Source: Cyrtodaria siliqua (Eukaryota; Mollusca; Bivalvia; Adapedonta; Hiatellidae). Taken from it: DNA of 64,000 bases. Every line of letters starts with the position of its first letter. The first letter of the stretch is position 1. The DNA is taken from positions 19,493-83,492 of the forward strand of contig JAWPHD010011484.1 in the NCBI GenBank assembly GCA_037043455.1, in the 5' to 3' direction. Both the position numbers and the translations under genes were made by a program. Under the pieces are notes generated by a model. That model searched no databases and was not told where the DNA came from. It saw only the letters and a list, made by a program, of their open reading frames with translations. Shown here one piece after another: positions 1 through 13,315 of this stretch.

Positions 1-228
1 CTTTCAATATATATACTCATCATGACAACATCGACATGACCATGCCAAATATATTTAGGTCAAGATCACACTGAAGGTCATTATATGGGTTAAATATTCT
101 TTTTTTCCTCACGAAAATTTAGTCGGGCTAGTTTGTCAAGGTCATTTATCAGGGTCCAAAAAACCGTGTTATACTGACAAAGCGCTGACAGGCGACACAC
201 ATGTTCCGCAGAACACCCGTCTAGTTAG
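1..228 (+). mobile_element. HINE-like element, CGACAC family, 3' part (cut by window start)
   Basis: The sequence matches the 3' body and tail of the complete family member at 40571-41675 (CAATATATACTCATCATG module, 'gacaaagcgctgaca'). The tail contains GGCGACACA, a short hairpin TGTTCCGCAGAACA, and ends CCCGTCTAGTTA. Confidence 0.6.
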
Positions 229-853
229 CTTATGGGTTGGCGAGTTGTCCGTCATCTATACGTTAACTTTTATGTCATTATTAACAGAATTAATGATGCC
301 CAGACTTGTAATTTGAGTAATTGTTATCCATTCTTCTCCAAACTTAAGTCAGATTGTATATGGGCACCATATCTCAGCCAAGTTTGATAATCGACTCCAT
401 CGCCTCAGTAATTCCACAGTTGGAATAGTAATAGTAATATGTGAAACGATAGTGGGAGCATATGTGTCCTATGGACACATTTTTAGTAGAAGAATTATAT
501 CTCCACATAGCTCCTATTATCAAAGGTATTGCTTTGAAACTTTGTAAACATGTTGTATGCCCAGTTTGGCCTCGCCCTAAGGGTCACAGTTTTACATCAT
601 GTAATATTTACCTTGAACTTCACTTTAGAGACAAAAAAAGTCATCACTTACTCTTTGTTAAAGAATTGATTTTTTTTTTAGCAGCGTTATATCTCCCACC
701 AATGGGTATAGTTTTACAATTTGGTATGTATATTAACTGGGGTAAGCCCCCAACTGCCTCAACAAGCTCCACCCCACTAGTGACCTTGATCTTGACTTTA
801 AAGACAAAAGAACTTGGGTATTGTTTCTTGGTTAAAGTTTTTAACATGTTTTT
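229..853. other. Degenerate repeat-derived sequence, no gene seen
   Basis: This stretch has a weak inverted repeat around 461-485 (GTGTCCTATGGACAC) and a segment at 558-610 (TTTGGCCTCGCCCTAAGGGT) that recurs at 3140-3190, on the other side of the next element. The long open frame at 462-959 runs into the downstream element head and shows no protein similarity I recognise. Confidence 0.5.
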
Positions 854-2761
854 AGCTCAACTGATCAGAGATCAGCGGAGCTTATGCCGTGGTGCGGCGT
901 CCGTCGTCCGTCTGTCCGTCTGTCCGTCTGTCTGTCTGTCCGTAAACTTTTATTTGTAGCGACTTCACAGCTGAAACTACTGGATGGATATTCATGAAAC
1001 TTTACAGAAATGTTGCCCATAAAGTCTAGTTGATCCTAGCAAAAATTCATGTTGATGTGAAATCCAAGATGGCCGCCAAAGCTAAAAATAGAGTTTTAAA
1101 ATACAAGTTTGTAGCGACTTCTTCTTGAAAACTATAAGTGATATTGATATGGGACTTTTTCTAAAATGATCAGCATGACATGATGTTGATCCTAGTCAAA
1201 AATCGTTTTGATTCAACGTTAAACATGGCTGCCAGCGGCCATCTTTGTTTACATAGAGTTATATAGTAAAAACTTGTAGCGACTTCTTCTCTGAAACTAC
1301 TTGGCGGATTTTCATGAAACTTCACAGGAATGTTGCTCTTGATGTCTAATTGATCCTAGAAAAATTTCAGGTCGGCCGGAAATTCAAGATGGCCGTCACA
1401 GCTAAAAATAGAGTTTTAAAATACAAGTTTGTAGCGACTTCTTCTTGAAAACTATAAGTGATATTGATATGGGACTTTTTCTAAAATGATCAGCATGACA
1501 TGATGTTGATCCTAGTCAAAAATCGTTTTGATTCAACGTTAAACATGGCTGCCAGCGGCCATCTTTGTTTACATAGAGTTATATAGTAAAAACTTGTAGC
1601 GACTTCTTCTCTGAAACTACTTGGCGGATTTTCATGAAACTTCACAGGAATGTTGCTCTTGATGTCTAATTGATCCTAGAAAAATTTCAGGTCGGCCGGA
1701 AATTCAAGATGGCCGTCACAGCTAAAAATAGATTTTTAAAATATAAGTTTGTAGCGACTACGTCTTGAAAACTATAAGTGATATTGATATGGGACTTTTT
1801 CTAAAATGATCAGCATTACATGATGTTGATCCTAGTCAAAAATCGTTTTGATTCAACATTAAACATGGCTGCCAGCGGCCATCTTTGTTTACATAGAGTT
1901 ATATAGTAAAAACTTGTAGCGACTACTCCTCTGAAACTACTTGGCGGATTGTCATGAAACTTTACAGGAATGTTGCTCTTGATGTCTAATTGATCCTATC
2001 AAAATTTCAGGTCGGCCGGAAATTCAAGATGGCCGTCGCAGCTAAAAATAGATTTTTAAAAAATAAGTTTGTAGCGACTACTTCTTGAAAACTATAAGTG
2101 ATATTGATATGGGACTTTTTCTAAAATGATCAGCATGACATGATGTAGATCCTTGTGGAAAAATATTTTGATTCGCGTTAAACATGGCTGCCAGTGGCCA
2201 TCTTTGGTTACATAGAGTTATATAGTAAAAACTTGTAGCGACTACTCCTCTGAAACTACTTGACGGATGTTCATGAAACTTCACAGGAATGTTGCTCTTG
2301 ATGTCTAGTTGATCCTAGAAAAATTTCAGGTCGGCCGGAAATTCAAGATGGCCGCCACAGCTAAAAATAGATTTAAAAAAAAAAAGTTTGTAGCGACTAC
2401 TTCTTCAAAACAATAAGAGATATTGATATGGGACTTTTTCTAAAATGATCAGTATGACATGATGTTGGTCCTTGTCGAAAATCGTTTTGATTTGACCTTA
2501 AACATGGCTGCTTTGTTTACATACAGTTATATAATGAAAACTTGTAGCGACTACTTCTTTGAAACTACTTGACGGATTTTCATGAAACTTCACAGGAATG
2601 TTGCTCTTAATGTCTTATTGATCTTAGCAAAATTTCAGGTCGGCCGGAAATTCAAGATGGCCGCCACGGTTAAAAATAGATTTTCAAAAAACAAGTCTGT
2701 AGCGACTACTTCCTGAAATCAAAATCAATCAGTAGAGCTTCAAGGTCATTGACCTCTTGTT
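854..2761 (+). mobile_element. E1: HINE-like element, GATC family
   Basis: The head is AGCTCAACTGATC...GATCAGCGGAGCT in a T-run, followed by a (GTCCGTCT)n tract and GTAAACTTTTATTTGTAGCG. The body is about five copies of a 320-bp unit (for example AACTTGTAGC at 1271, 1591 and 1911), each carrying AAGATGGCCG and CATGGCTGCCAG. The tail is ATCAGTAGAGC, then hairpin AAGGTCATTGACCT and CTTGTT. No coding capacity is evident. Confidence 0.75.
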
Positions 2762-3355
2762 ATTAAAGCTTTGTATCTCCCAACCCATTACAGATGTTGC
2801 TTTGAAATTTGGTATATATATAGTGTTGTTCAAGGTCACATAAATTCTTGTCCAGTACATCCACAACTCCAAAACTGTTTGAGAAAAGTAAATAAAACTT
2901 AATGTATGTTTTGTGTAAAAATACAGAGGGTGTGTTTCACACTAAATTCAGGCGCAAGGTCTCTGAACATATATGATGGGAAACTGTATTATATGTATGT
3001 ATCGAGGAAATACGAGCCGCTGATCACAGTTTTACATTGAGATAATAGTACGTAGGAGAATCTGTTACCTGAAACTGGTTTAATATTTGCATAGACTTTT
3101 AGCCATCCTATAAGTTTATTCGAAGTTGATCCAAATGGGTCCAGTTTGGCCTCGCCCTAAGGGTCACAGTTTTACATCATGTAATATATAGGAAAGTCAT
3201 TACTGTTGCTGTTATTGTTGATTTTCAGTTCAACAGTTAAATATGGGCATCATTTTCGACAAAGAAAATAAATGTTTACATGAAGGGAAATAGACAAAAA
3301 AAATGTTTTTCTAAGATGCTGCTTTACAGATGATACTTATCTGTATCAAATTGAC
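2762..3355. other. Unassigned sequence between E1 and the 46-bp array
   Basis: The only recognisable content is the segment at 3140-3190 duplicated from 558-610, plus an A/T-rich stretch near 3290. I see no gene. Confidence 0.45.
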
Positions 3356-6300
3356 AGAATATGTATGCCTAACTTTGTCTATTGCTAGGTAAGCCAGTAT
3401 ATGTATACCTAACTGCATATATTGTTATAGTAGCCAAGTTAGCCAGTATGTATTTCCATAACTATTTATTGTTATAGTAGCCAGGTTAGCCAGTATATGT
3501 ATACCTAACTTTGTCTATTGTTATAGTAGTCAGGTTAGCCAGTATATGTATACCTAACTTTGTCTATTGTTATAGTAGTCAGGTTAGCCAGTAGAATATG
3601 TATACCTAACTATTGTTATAATAGCCGGGTAAGCCAGTAGAATATGTGTACCTAACTATTATTATAATAGCCGGGTAAGCCAGTAGAATATGTGTACCTA
3701 ACTATTGTTATAATAGCCAGGTTAGCTAGTAGAATATGTATACCTAACTATTGTTATGATAGCCAGGTTAGCCAGTAGAATATGTATACCTAACTATTGT
3801 TATAATAGCCGGGTAAGCCAGTAGAATATGTGTACCTAACTATTGTTATAATAGCCGGGTAAGCCAGTAGAATATGTGTACCTTACTATTGTTATAATAG
3901 CCAGGTTAGCTAGTAGAATATGTATACCCAACTATTGTTATGATAGCCAGGTTAGCCAGTAGAATATGTATACCTAACTATTGTTATAATAGCCAGGTTA
4001 GCTAGTAGAATATGTATACCTAACTATTGTTATGATAGCCAGGTTAGCCAGTAGAATATGTATACCTAACTATTGTTATGATAGCCAGGTTAGCCAGTAG
4101 AATATGTATACCTAACTATTGTTATAATAGCCAGGTTAGCTAGTAGAATATGTATACCTAACTATTGTTATGATAGCCAGGTTAGCCAGTAGAATATGTA
4201 TACCTAACTATTGGTATAATAGCCAGGTTAGCCAGTAGAATATGTATACCTAACTATTGGTATAATAGCCAGTAGAATATGTATACCTAACTATTGTTAT
4301 AATAGCCAGGTTAGCCTGTAGAATATGTTTACCTAACTATTGTTATAATAGTCAGGTTAGCAAATAGAATGTGTATACCTGACTATTGGTATAATAGCCA
4401 GGTTAGCCAGTAGAATGTGTATACCTAACTATTGTTATAATATCCAGGATAGCCAGTAGATATGTATACCTAACTACTGGTATAACAGCAAGGTTAGCCA
4501 ATAGATATGTATACCTAACTATTGGTATAATAGGCAGGTTAGCCAGTAGAATATGTATACCTAACTATTGGTATAATAGCCAGGTTAGCCAGTAGAATGT
4601 GCATACCTAACTATTGGTATAATAGCCAGGCTAGCCAGTAGAATATGTATACCTAACTATTGTTATAACAGCCAGGTTAGCCAGTAGAATATGTATACCT
4701 AACTATTGGTATAATAGCCAGGTTAGCCAGTAGAATATGGAGACCTAACTATTTTTATAATAGCCGGGTTAGCCAGTAGATATGTATACTTAACTATTGG
4801 TATAATAGCAAGGTTAGCTAGTAGAATGTGTATACCTAACTATTGTTATAATAGCCATGTTAGCCATAGATATGTATACCTTACTATTGTTATAATAGCC
4901 AGGTTAGCCAGTAGAATATGTATACCTATCTATTGTTATAATAACCATGTTAGCCTAACTATTGGTATAATAGCAAGGTTAGCCAGTATAACATGTATAC
5001 CTAACTGTTGTTATAATAGCCACGTTAGCCATAGATATGTATACCTAACTATTGTTATAATAGTCAGGTTAGCCAGTAGAATATGTATACCTAACTATTG
5101 TTATAATAGCCAGGTTAGCCATAGATATGTATACCTAACTATTGTCATAATAGTCTGGTTAGCCAGTAGAATATGTATACCTAACTATTGTTATAATAGC
5201 CAGGTTAGCCAGTAGAGTATGTATACCTAACTATTGTTATAATAGCCAGAGTAGCCAGTAGAATATGTATACCTAACTATTGTTATAAAAGCCAGGTTAG
5301 CCAGTAGAATGTGTATACCTAACTATTGTTATTATAGCCAGGTTAGCCAGTAGAATATGTATACCTAACTATTGTTATATTAGCCAGGTTAGCCAGTAGA
5401 ATATGTAAACCTGACTATTGTTATAATTGCCAGGTTAGCCAGTAGAATATGTATACCTATCTATTGTTATAATAGCCAGGTTAGCCTAACTATTGGTATA
5501 ATAACAAGGTTAGGTAGTAGAATATGTATACCTAACTATTGTTATAATAGTCAGGTTAGCCATAGATATGTATACCTAACTATTGTCATAATAGTCCGGT
5601 TAGCCAGTAGAATATGTATACCTAACTATTGTTATAAAAGCCAGGTTAGCCAGTAGAATGTGTATACCTAACTATTGTTATAATAGCCAGGTTAGCCAGT
5701 AGAATATGTATACCTAACTATTGTTATAATAGCCAGTAGAATATGTATACCTAACTATTGTTATATTAGCCAGGTTAGCCAGTAAAATATGTAAACCTGA
5801 CTATTGTTATAATTGCCAGGTTAGCCAGTAGAATATGTATACCTATCTATTGTTATTATAGCCAGGTTAGCCTAACTATTGGTATAATAACAAGGTTAGG
5901 TAGTAGAATATGTATACCTAACTATTGTTATAATAGCCAGGTTAACCATAGATATGTACACCTAACTATTGTTATAATAGCCAGGTTAGCCAGTAGAATA
6001 TGTATACCTAACTATTGGTATAAAAGCCAGGTTAGCCAGTAGAATATGGATACCTAACCATTGTTATAATTGCCAGGTTAGCCAGTAGAATATGTATACC
6101 TAACTATTGTTAAAATAGCCAGGTTAGCCAGTAGAACATGTATACCTAACTATTGTTATATTAGTCAGGTTAGCCAGTAGAATATGTAAACCTGACTATT
6201 GTTATAATTGCCAGGTTAGCCAGTAGAATATGTTTACCTATCTATTGTTATAATAGCCAGGTTAGCCTAACTATTGATATAATAGCAAGGTTAGCCAGTA

Positions 6301-9300
6301 GAATATGTATACCTAATTATTGTTATAATAGCCAGATTAGCCAGAGAATATGTATACCTAACTATTGTTATAATAGTCACGTTAGACAGTAGATATGTAT
6401 AACTAACTATTGGTATAATAGTCGGGTTAGCCAGTCAGCCAGTAGATATGTATACCTAACTATTGGTATAATAGCCAGGTTAGCCAGTAGATATGTATAC
6501 CTAACTATTGTTATAATAGCATGGTTTGCCAGTAGATATGTATACCTAGCTATTGTTATAATAGCATGGTTTACCAGGTTAGCCAGTAGAATATGTATAC
6601 CTAACTATTGGTATAATTGCCAGGTTAGCCAGTAGTTATTTATTCCTTACTCTTGGTATAATAGCCAGATAAGCCAGTATATATGTATACCTAACAATTG
6701 TTATAATAGCCAAGGTTAGCCAGTAGAATATGTATACCTAACTATTGGTATAATTGCCAGGTTAGCCAGTAGATATGTATACCTCACTATTGTTATAATA
6801 GCCAGGTTAGCCAGTAGAATATGTATACCTAACTATTGGTATAATTGCCAGGTTAGCCAGTAGATATGTATACCTGACTATTGTTATAATAGCCAGGTTA
6901 GCCAGTAGAATATGTATACCTAACTATTGTTATAATTGCCAGGTTAGCCAGTAGATATGTATACCTAACTATTGTTATAATAGCCAGGTTAGCCAGTAGA
7001 ATATGTATACCTAACTATTGGTATAATAGCAGGTTAGCCAGTAGAATATGTAAACATGACTTGATGTAATAACAAGGTTAGCTAGTAAGTATGTATACCT
7101 AACTATTGGTATAATAGCCAGGTTAGCCAGAAGATATGTATACCTAACTATTGTTATAATAGCCAGGTTAGCTAGTAGAATATGTATACCTGACTATTGT
7201 TATAATAGCCAGGTTAGCCAGTAGAATATGTATACCTAACTATTGTTATAATAGCCAGGTTAGTAAGTAGAATGTGTATACCTAACTATTGTTATAATAG
7301 CCAGGTTAGCCAGTAGTTTTGTATTCCTAACTCTTGGTATAATAGCCAGATAAGCCAGTATATATGTATACCTAACTATTGTTATAATAGCCAAGGTTAG
7401 CTAGTAGAATATGTATACCTAACTATTGTTATAATAGCCAGGTTAGCCAGTAGAATATGTTTACCTAACTATTGGTATGAAAGCCAGGTTAGCCAGTAGA
7501 ATATGTATACCTGACTATAGGTATAATTGCCAGGTTAGCCAGTAGATATTTATACCTACTATTGTTATAATAGCCAGGTTAGCCAGTAGAATATGTATAC
7601 CTAGCTATTGTTATATTAGTCAGGTTAGCCAGTAGAATATGTAAACCTGACTATTGTTATAATTGCCAGGTTAGCCAGTAGAATATGTTTACCTATCTAT
7701 TGTTATAATAGCCAGGTTAGCCTAACTATTGATATAATAGCAAGGTTAGCCAGTAGAATATGTATACCTAATTATTGTTATAATAGCCAGATTAGCCAGA
7801 GAATATGTATACCTAACTATTGTTATAATAGTCACGTTAGACAGTAGATATGTATAACTAACTATTGGTATAATAGTCAGGTTAGCCAGTCAGCCAGTAG
7901 ATATGTATACCTAACTATTGGTATAATAGCCAGGTTAGCCAGTAGATATGTATACCTAACTATTGTTATAATAGCATGGTTTGCCAGTAGATATGTATAC
8001 CTAGCTATTGTTATAATAGCATGGTTTACCAGGTTAGCCAGTAGAATATGTATACCTAACTATTGGTATAATTGCCAGGTTAGCCAGTAGTTATTTATTC
8101 CTTACTCTTGGTATAATAGCCAGATAAGCCAGTATATATGTATACCTAACAATTGTTATAATAGCCAAGGTTAGCTAGTAGAATATGTATACCTAACTAT
8201 TGTTATAATAGCCAGGTTAGCCATATATATGTATACCTAACTATTGTTATAATAGCCAGGTTAGCCAGTAGAATATGTATACCTAACTATTGGTATAATT
8301 GCCAGGTTAGCCAGTAGATATGTATACCTCACTATTGTTATAATAGCCAGGTTAGCCAGTAGAATATGTATACCTAACTATTGGTATAATTGCCAGGTTA
8401 GCCAGTAGATATGTATACCTGACTATTGTTATAATAGCCAGGTTAGCCAGTAGAATATGTATACCTAACTATTGGTATAATAGCCAGGTTAGCCATTAGA
8501 TATGTATACCTAACTATTGATATAATAGCCAAGTTAGCCAGTAGAATATGTAAACCTAACTATTGTTATAATAGCCACGTTAGCTAGTAGAATATGTATA
8601 CCTAACTATTGTTATAATTGCCAGGTTAGCCAGTAGATATGTATACCTAACTATTGTTATAATAGCCAGGTTAGCCAGTAGAATATGTATACCAAACTAT
8701 TGGTATAATAGCAGGTTAGTCAGTAGAATATGTAAACATGACTTGATGTAATAACAAGGTTAGCCAGTAAGTATGTATACCTAACTATTGGTATAATAGC
8801 CAGGTTAGCCAGAAGATATGTATACCTAACTATTGTTATAATAGCCAGGTTAGCTAGTAGAATATGTATACCTGACTATTGTTATAATAGCCAGGTTAGC
8901 CAGTAGAATATGTATACCTAACTATTGTTATAATAGCCAGGTTAGTAAGTAGAATGTGTATACCTAACTATTGTTATAATAGCCAGGTTAGCCAGTAGTT
9001 TTGTATTCCTAACTCTTGGTATAATAGCCAGATAAGCCAGTATATATGTATACCTAACTATTGTTATAATAGCCAAGGTTAGCTAGTAGAATATGTATAC
9101 CTAACTATTGTTATAATAGCCAGGTTAGCCATAGATATGTATACCTAACTATTGTTATAATAGCCAGGTTAGCCAGTAGAATATGTATACCTAACTATTG
9201 GTATGAAAGCCAGGTTAGCCAGTAGAATATGTATACCTGACTATAGGTATAATTGCCAGGTTAGCCAGTAGATATTTATACCTACTATTGTTATAATAGC

Positions 9301-10273
9301 CAGGTTAGCCAGTAGAATATGTATACCTAGCTATTGGTATAATAGTCAGGTTAGCCATTAGATATGTATACCTAACTATTGATATAATAGCCAAGTTAGA
9401 CAGTATATATGTATACCTAATTATTGTTATAATAGCCAGATTAGCCAGAGAATATGTATACCTAGCTATTGTTATAATAGTCCGGTTAGACAGTAGATAT
9501 GTATAACTAACTATTGGTATAATAGTCAGGTTAGCCAGTTAGCCAGTAGATATGTATAACTAACTATTGGTATAATAGCCAGGTTAGCCAGTAGATATGC
9601 ATACCTAACTATTGTTATAATAGCCAGGTGAGACAGTAGATATGTATACCTAATTATTGGTATAATAGTCAGGTTAGCCAGTTAGCCAGTAGATATGTAT
9701 AACTAAATATTGGTATAATAGCTAGGTTAGCCAGTAGAATATTTATACCTAACTATTGTTATAGTAGCCAGGTTAGCCAGTAGATATGTATACCTAACTA
9801 TTGCTATAATTGCCAGGTTAGCCAGTAGCCAGTAGTTATGTATTCCTAACTCTTGGTACAATAGCCAGATAATCCAGTATATATGTATACCAAACTATTG
9901 TTATAATAGCCAAGGTTAGCTAGTAGAATATGTATACCTAACTTTTGTTATAATAGCCAGGTTAGCCTTAGATATGTATACCTAACTATTGTTATAATAG
10001 CCAGGTTAGCCAGTAGAATATGTATACCTAACTATTGGTATGAAAGCCAGGTTACCCAGTAGAATATGTATACCTAACTTTTGGTATAATTGCCAGGTTA
10101 GCCAGTAGATATGTATACCTAACTATTGGTATAATAGCAAGGTTAGCCAGTAGAATATGTATACCTAACTATTGGTATAATAGCCAGGTTAGCCAGTAGA
10201 ATATGTATACCTAACTATTGGTATAATAGCAAGGTTAGCCAGTAAGTATGTATACCTAACTATTGTTATAATA
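3356..10273 (+). repeat. 46-bp tandem array (about 150 copies)
   Basis: The unit contains GTTAGCCAGTAGAATATG, TATACCTAACTATTG and TTATAATAGCCAG (46 bp in all). Variants lack AA of AGAATATG or carry GGTATAAT. A block starting near 6120 is repeated at an offset of 1455 bp (three separate markers agree). Other markers repeat at 1682 bp, so the array has been enlarged by segment duplications. Open frames across it are an artefact of the repeat. Confidence 0.95.
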
Positions 10274-13238
10274 CTGTGAAATCATTATATTTCGTTGGGG
10301 ATTTAATTTCGCATATTTCGTGGTTGACTCAAGCCACGAAATCAAATCCCCCACGATTATAAATGTCGAAGTGTTTGAATTAAGTAGTATGTGTACGAAA
10401 ACTGCTTCAACATTTGTTCCCGATTGGTTATGTATTGTTTTATCAATACTTATTGCACCTGGTTGTTTGTTGCAGATAAAATGTTTATGTATGTATGTAT
10501 AGAATAATTATATAATTATTCATATGATAATAAAAAAATAAAAACTTGCTTGTTTGTTTTAATCTTTTCAATACCAGTATGTATGCCGATGTGTTGACAC
10601 ACCTGTGTTTACGCAAGCAGACTAATAAATCCATTCACGAATGATATTTAAGTTTGTTATCGTTGTCATCATCTACAGAGTACTGACCTTTAGAGGTCGA
10701 CAATTAAAATTGAACAGGTACATATTTTATATATTTAATCAACAAAAAATAAATACTAGTAACAAACAAAACGCAGGCAAAGATAGCAACATTTGAAACA
10801 CAATACAGTTAGACTTCTGTGTTTACAGTTAGACTTCTGTGTTTACGAATCAATTAGTACTATTATCGTTCAATCAAAACAACTTAACATTTTTCAATTA
10901 CCTTGTTAATACCCCTTGATTGACGTATCGCCATTCATAATATTCATGAGCTAATTATAGCTGTCGGCCAATAAAATCACAGGGATTTGACACATCGATG
11001 CAGGTGTCCGCCATTTTCTTCCCAAACAAACAATGGTGTCAGACGGGTAAAAATTAAAAAGCAAACAACGGGAGATCACACAATATCACCCGCCGAGTAA
11101 GTGGGTTCAGTGTTAGGTGACCTGGGTTAATTGTTTATTAGGACAGGTCTGATGTAACCGCCAGACTGCTCTGCCAATATGTAGCCTGGGGACGTGTTTG
11201 CACTTACAAATCTGGGTTAAATTTATCGATAATGGCGTTTTAATATACAGTGCTTTTTAGCTCTACTGATCAGAGATCAGCAGAGCTTATGCCGTGGTGC
11301 GGCGTCCGGTGTCCGTCTGTCCGTCTGTCCGTAAACTTTTTTTTGTAGTGACTTCTCCTCTGAAACTACTGAATGGATTTTCATGAAACTTTACAGAAAT
11401 GTTGCCCATGAAGTCTAGTTGATCCTAGCAAAAATTCATGTTGATGTGAAATTCAAGATGGCCACCAGATCTAAAAATAGGTTTTTAAAAAAACAAGTTT
11501 GAAGCAACTTCTTCATGAAAACTATAAGTGATATTGATATGGGACTTTTTCTTAAATGATCAGCATGACATGATGTTGGTCCTTGTCGAAAATCTTTTTG
11601 ATTCGACGTTAAACATGGCTGCCAGCGGCCATCTTTGTTTACATAGAGTTATATAATGAAAACTTGTAGCAACTACTCCTCTGAAACTACTTGACGGATT
11701 TTCATGAAACTTCACAGGAATGTTGCTCTTGATGTCTAATTGATCCTAGCAAAATTTCAGGTCGGCCGGAAATTCAAGATGGCCGCCACGGCTAAAAATA
11801 AATTTTCAAAATACAAGTTTGTAGCGACTACTTCTTGAAAACTATGTGATATTGATATGGGACTCTTTCTAAAATGATCAGCATGAAATGATGTTGGTCC
11901 TTGTCAAAAATCGTTTTGATTCAACGTTAAACATGGCTGCCAGAGGCCATCTTTGTTTACATACAGTTATATAGTAAAAACTTGTAGCGACTACTTCTTT
12001 GAAACTACTTGACAGATTTTCATGAAACTTTACAGAAATATTGCTCTTAATGTCTAATTGATCCTAGCAAAATTTCAGATTGGCCAGAAATTCAAGATGG
12101 CCGCCACAGCTAAAAATAGATTTTTAAAAAAGAAGTTTGTAGCGACTACATCTTGAAAACTATAAGTGATATTGATATGGGACTTCTTGTAAAATGATCA
12201 GCATGACATGATGGTTATAAGAGTCAAACATTATTTTGATCCGACGTTAAACATGGCTGCCAGTGGCCATCTTTGTTTACATAGAGTTATATGATGAAAA
12301 CTTGTAGCGACTACTCCTCTGAAACTACTTGACGGATTTTCATGAAACTTCACAGGAATGTTGCTCTTGATGTCTAATTGATCCTAGCAAGATTTCAGGT
12401 CGCCCGGAAATTCAAGATGGCTGCCATGGCTAAAAATAGATTTTCAAAATACAAGTTTGTAGCGACTACTACTTGAAAACTATAAGTGATATTGATATTG
12501 GACTTTTTGTAAAATGATCAGCATGACATGATGTTGGTCCTTGTCAAAAATTGTTTTGATTCAACGTTAAACATGGCTGCCAGCAGCCATCTTTGTTTAC
12601 ATAGAGTTATATAGTAAAAACTTGTAGCGACTAATCCTTTGAAACTACTTGGCAGATTTTCATGAAACTTTACAGGAATGTTGCTCTTAATGTTTAATTG
12701 ATCCTAGCAAAATTTCAGATCGGCCAGAAATTCAAGATGGCCGCCACAGCTAAAATTAGATTTTTTAAAAAAGAAGTTTGTAGCGACTACGTCTTGAAAA
12801 CTATAAGTGATATTGATATGGGACTTTTTGTAAAATGATCAGCATGACATGATGGTTATCAGAGTCAAACATTATTTTGATTCGACGTTAAACATGGCTG
12901 TCAGTGGCCATCTTTGTTTACATAGAGTTATATAATGAAAACTTGTAGCGACTATTTCTGTGAAACTACTTGACGGATTTTCATGAAACTTCACAGGAAT
13001 GTTGCTCTTGATGTCTAATTGATCCTAGCAAAATTTCAGGTCGGCCGGAAATTCAAGATGGCCGGGACGGCTAAAAATAATTTTTCAAAAAACAAGTCTG
13101 TAGCGACTACTTCCTGAAATCAAAATCAATCAGTAGAGCTTCAAGGTCATTGACCTCTTGTTTAAATTACATCCCCTCGAAACTGTTATTTTGAAGAATC
13201 GCGAAATTTAATCCCGACGAAATAAAATGATTTCACAG
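10274..13238. mobile_element. 2965-bp TIR element inserted in the 46-bp array, TA target duplication
   Basis: The ends are inverted repeats of about 39 bp beginning CTGTGAAATCATT, with ATTTCGT and ATTTCGC blocks further in. They are flanked by TA (10272-10273 and 13239-13240). Removing the element and one TA restores the array unit TATAATAGCCAGG exactly. The interior includes a short hairpin TTCGTGGTTGACTCAAGCCA(CG), non-coding A/T-rich DNA, and a complete GATC-family HINE-like element at 11259-13162. No transposase is visible. The TA duplication fits a Tc1/mariner-type or other TA-targeting non-autonomous element. Confidence 0.85.
11259..13162 (+). mobile_element. E2: HINE-like element, GATC family, nested in the TIR element
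   Basis: The head is AGCTCTACTGATC...GATCAGCAGAGCT, followed by GTCCGTCTGTCC and GTAAACTTTT. The body has repeated 320-bp units, some with the variant TGATGGTTATAAGAGTC shared with E11. The tail is ATCAGTAGAGC, hairpin AAGGTCATTGACCT and CTTGTTT. Confidence 0.8.
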
Positions 13239-13315
13239 TAGCCAGGTTAGCCAGTAGATATGTATACCTAGCTATTGGTATCGTAGCCAGGTTAGCCAGT
13301 AGAATATGTATACCT
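13239..13315 (+). repeat. 46-bp array remnant between two insertions
   Basis: About one and a half 46-bp units continue in phase after the TIR element and end at ATGTATACCT. Confidence 0.9.

Noticed and set aside
462..959. 165-residue open frame
   Set aside because: Its end lies in the E1 head and GTCCGTCT tract (VRLSVCPSVCLSV). It is low-complexity translation of a transposon end.
3356..10273. CRISPR-like regular repeats (also the 23- and 43-bp arrays)
   Set aside because: Units are contiguous without unique spacers, and the context is an animal gene intron.
11259..13162. Coding capacity for a transposase or Rep/helicase in the HINE-like elements
   Set aside because: All frames are short and interrupted. 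The bodies are tandem non-coding units, so the elements must be non-autonomous.
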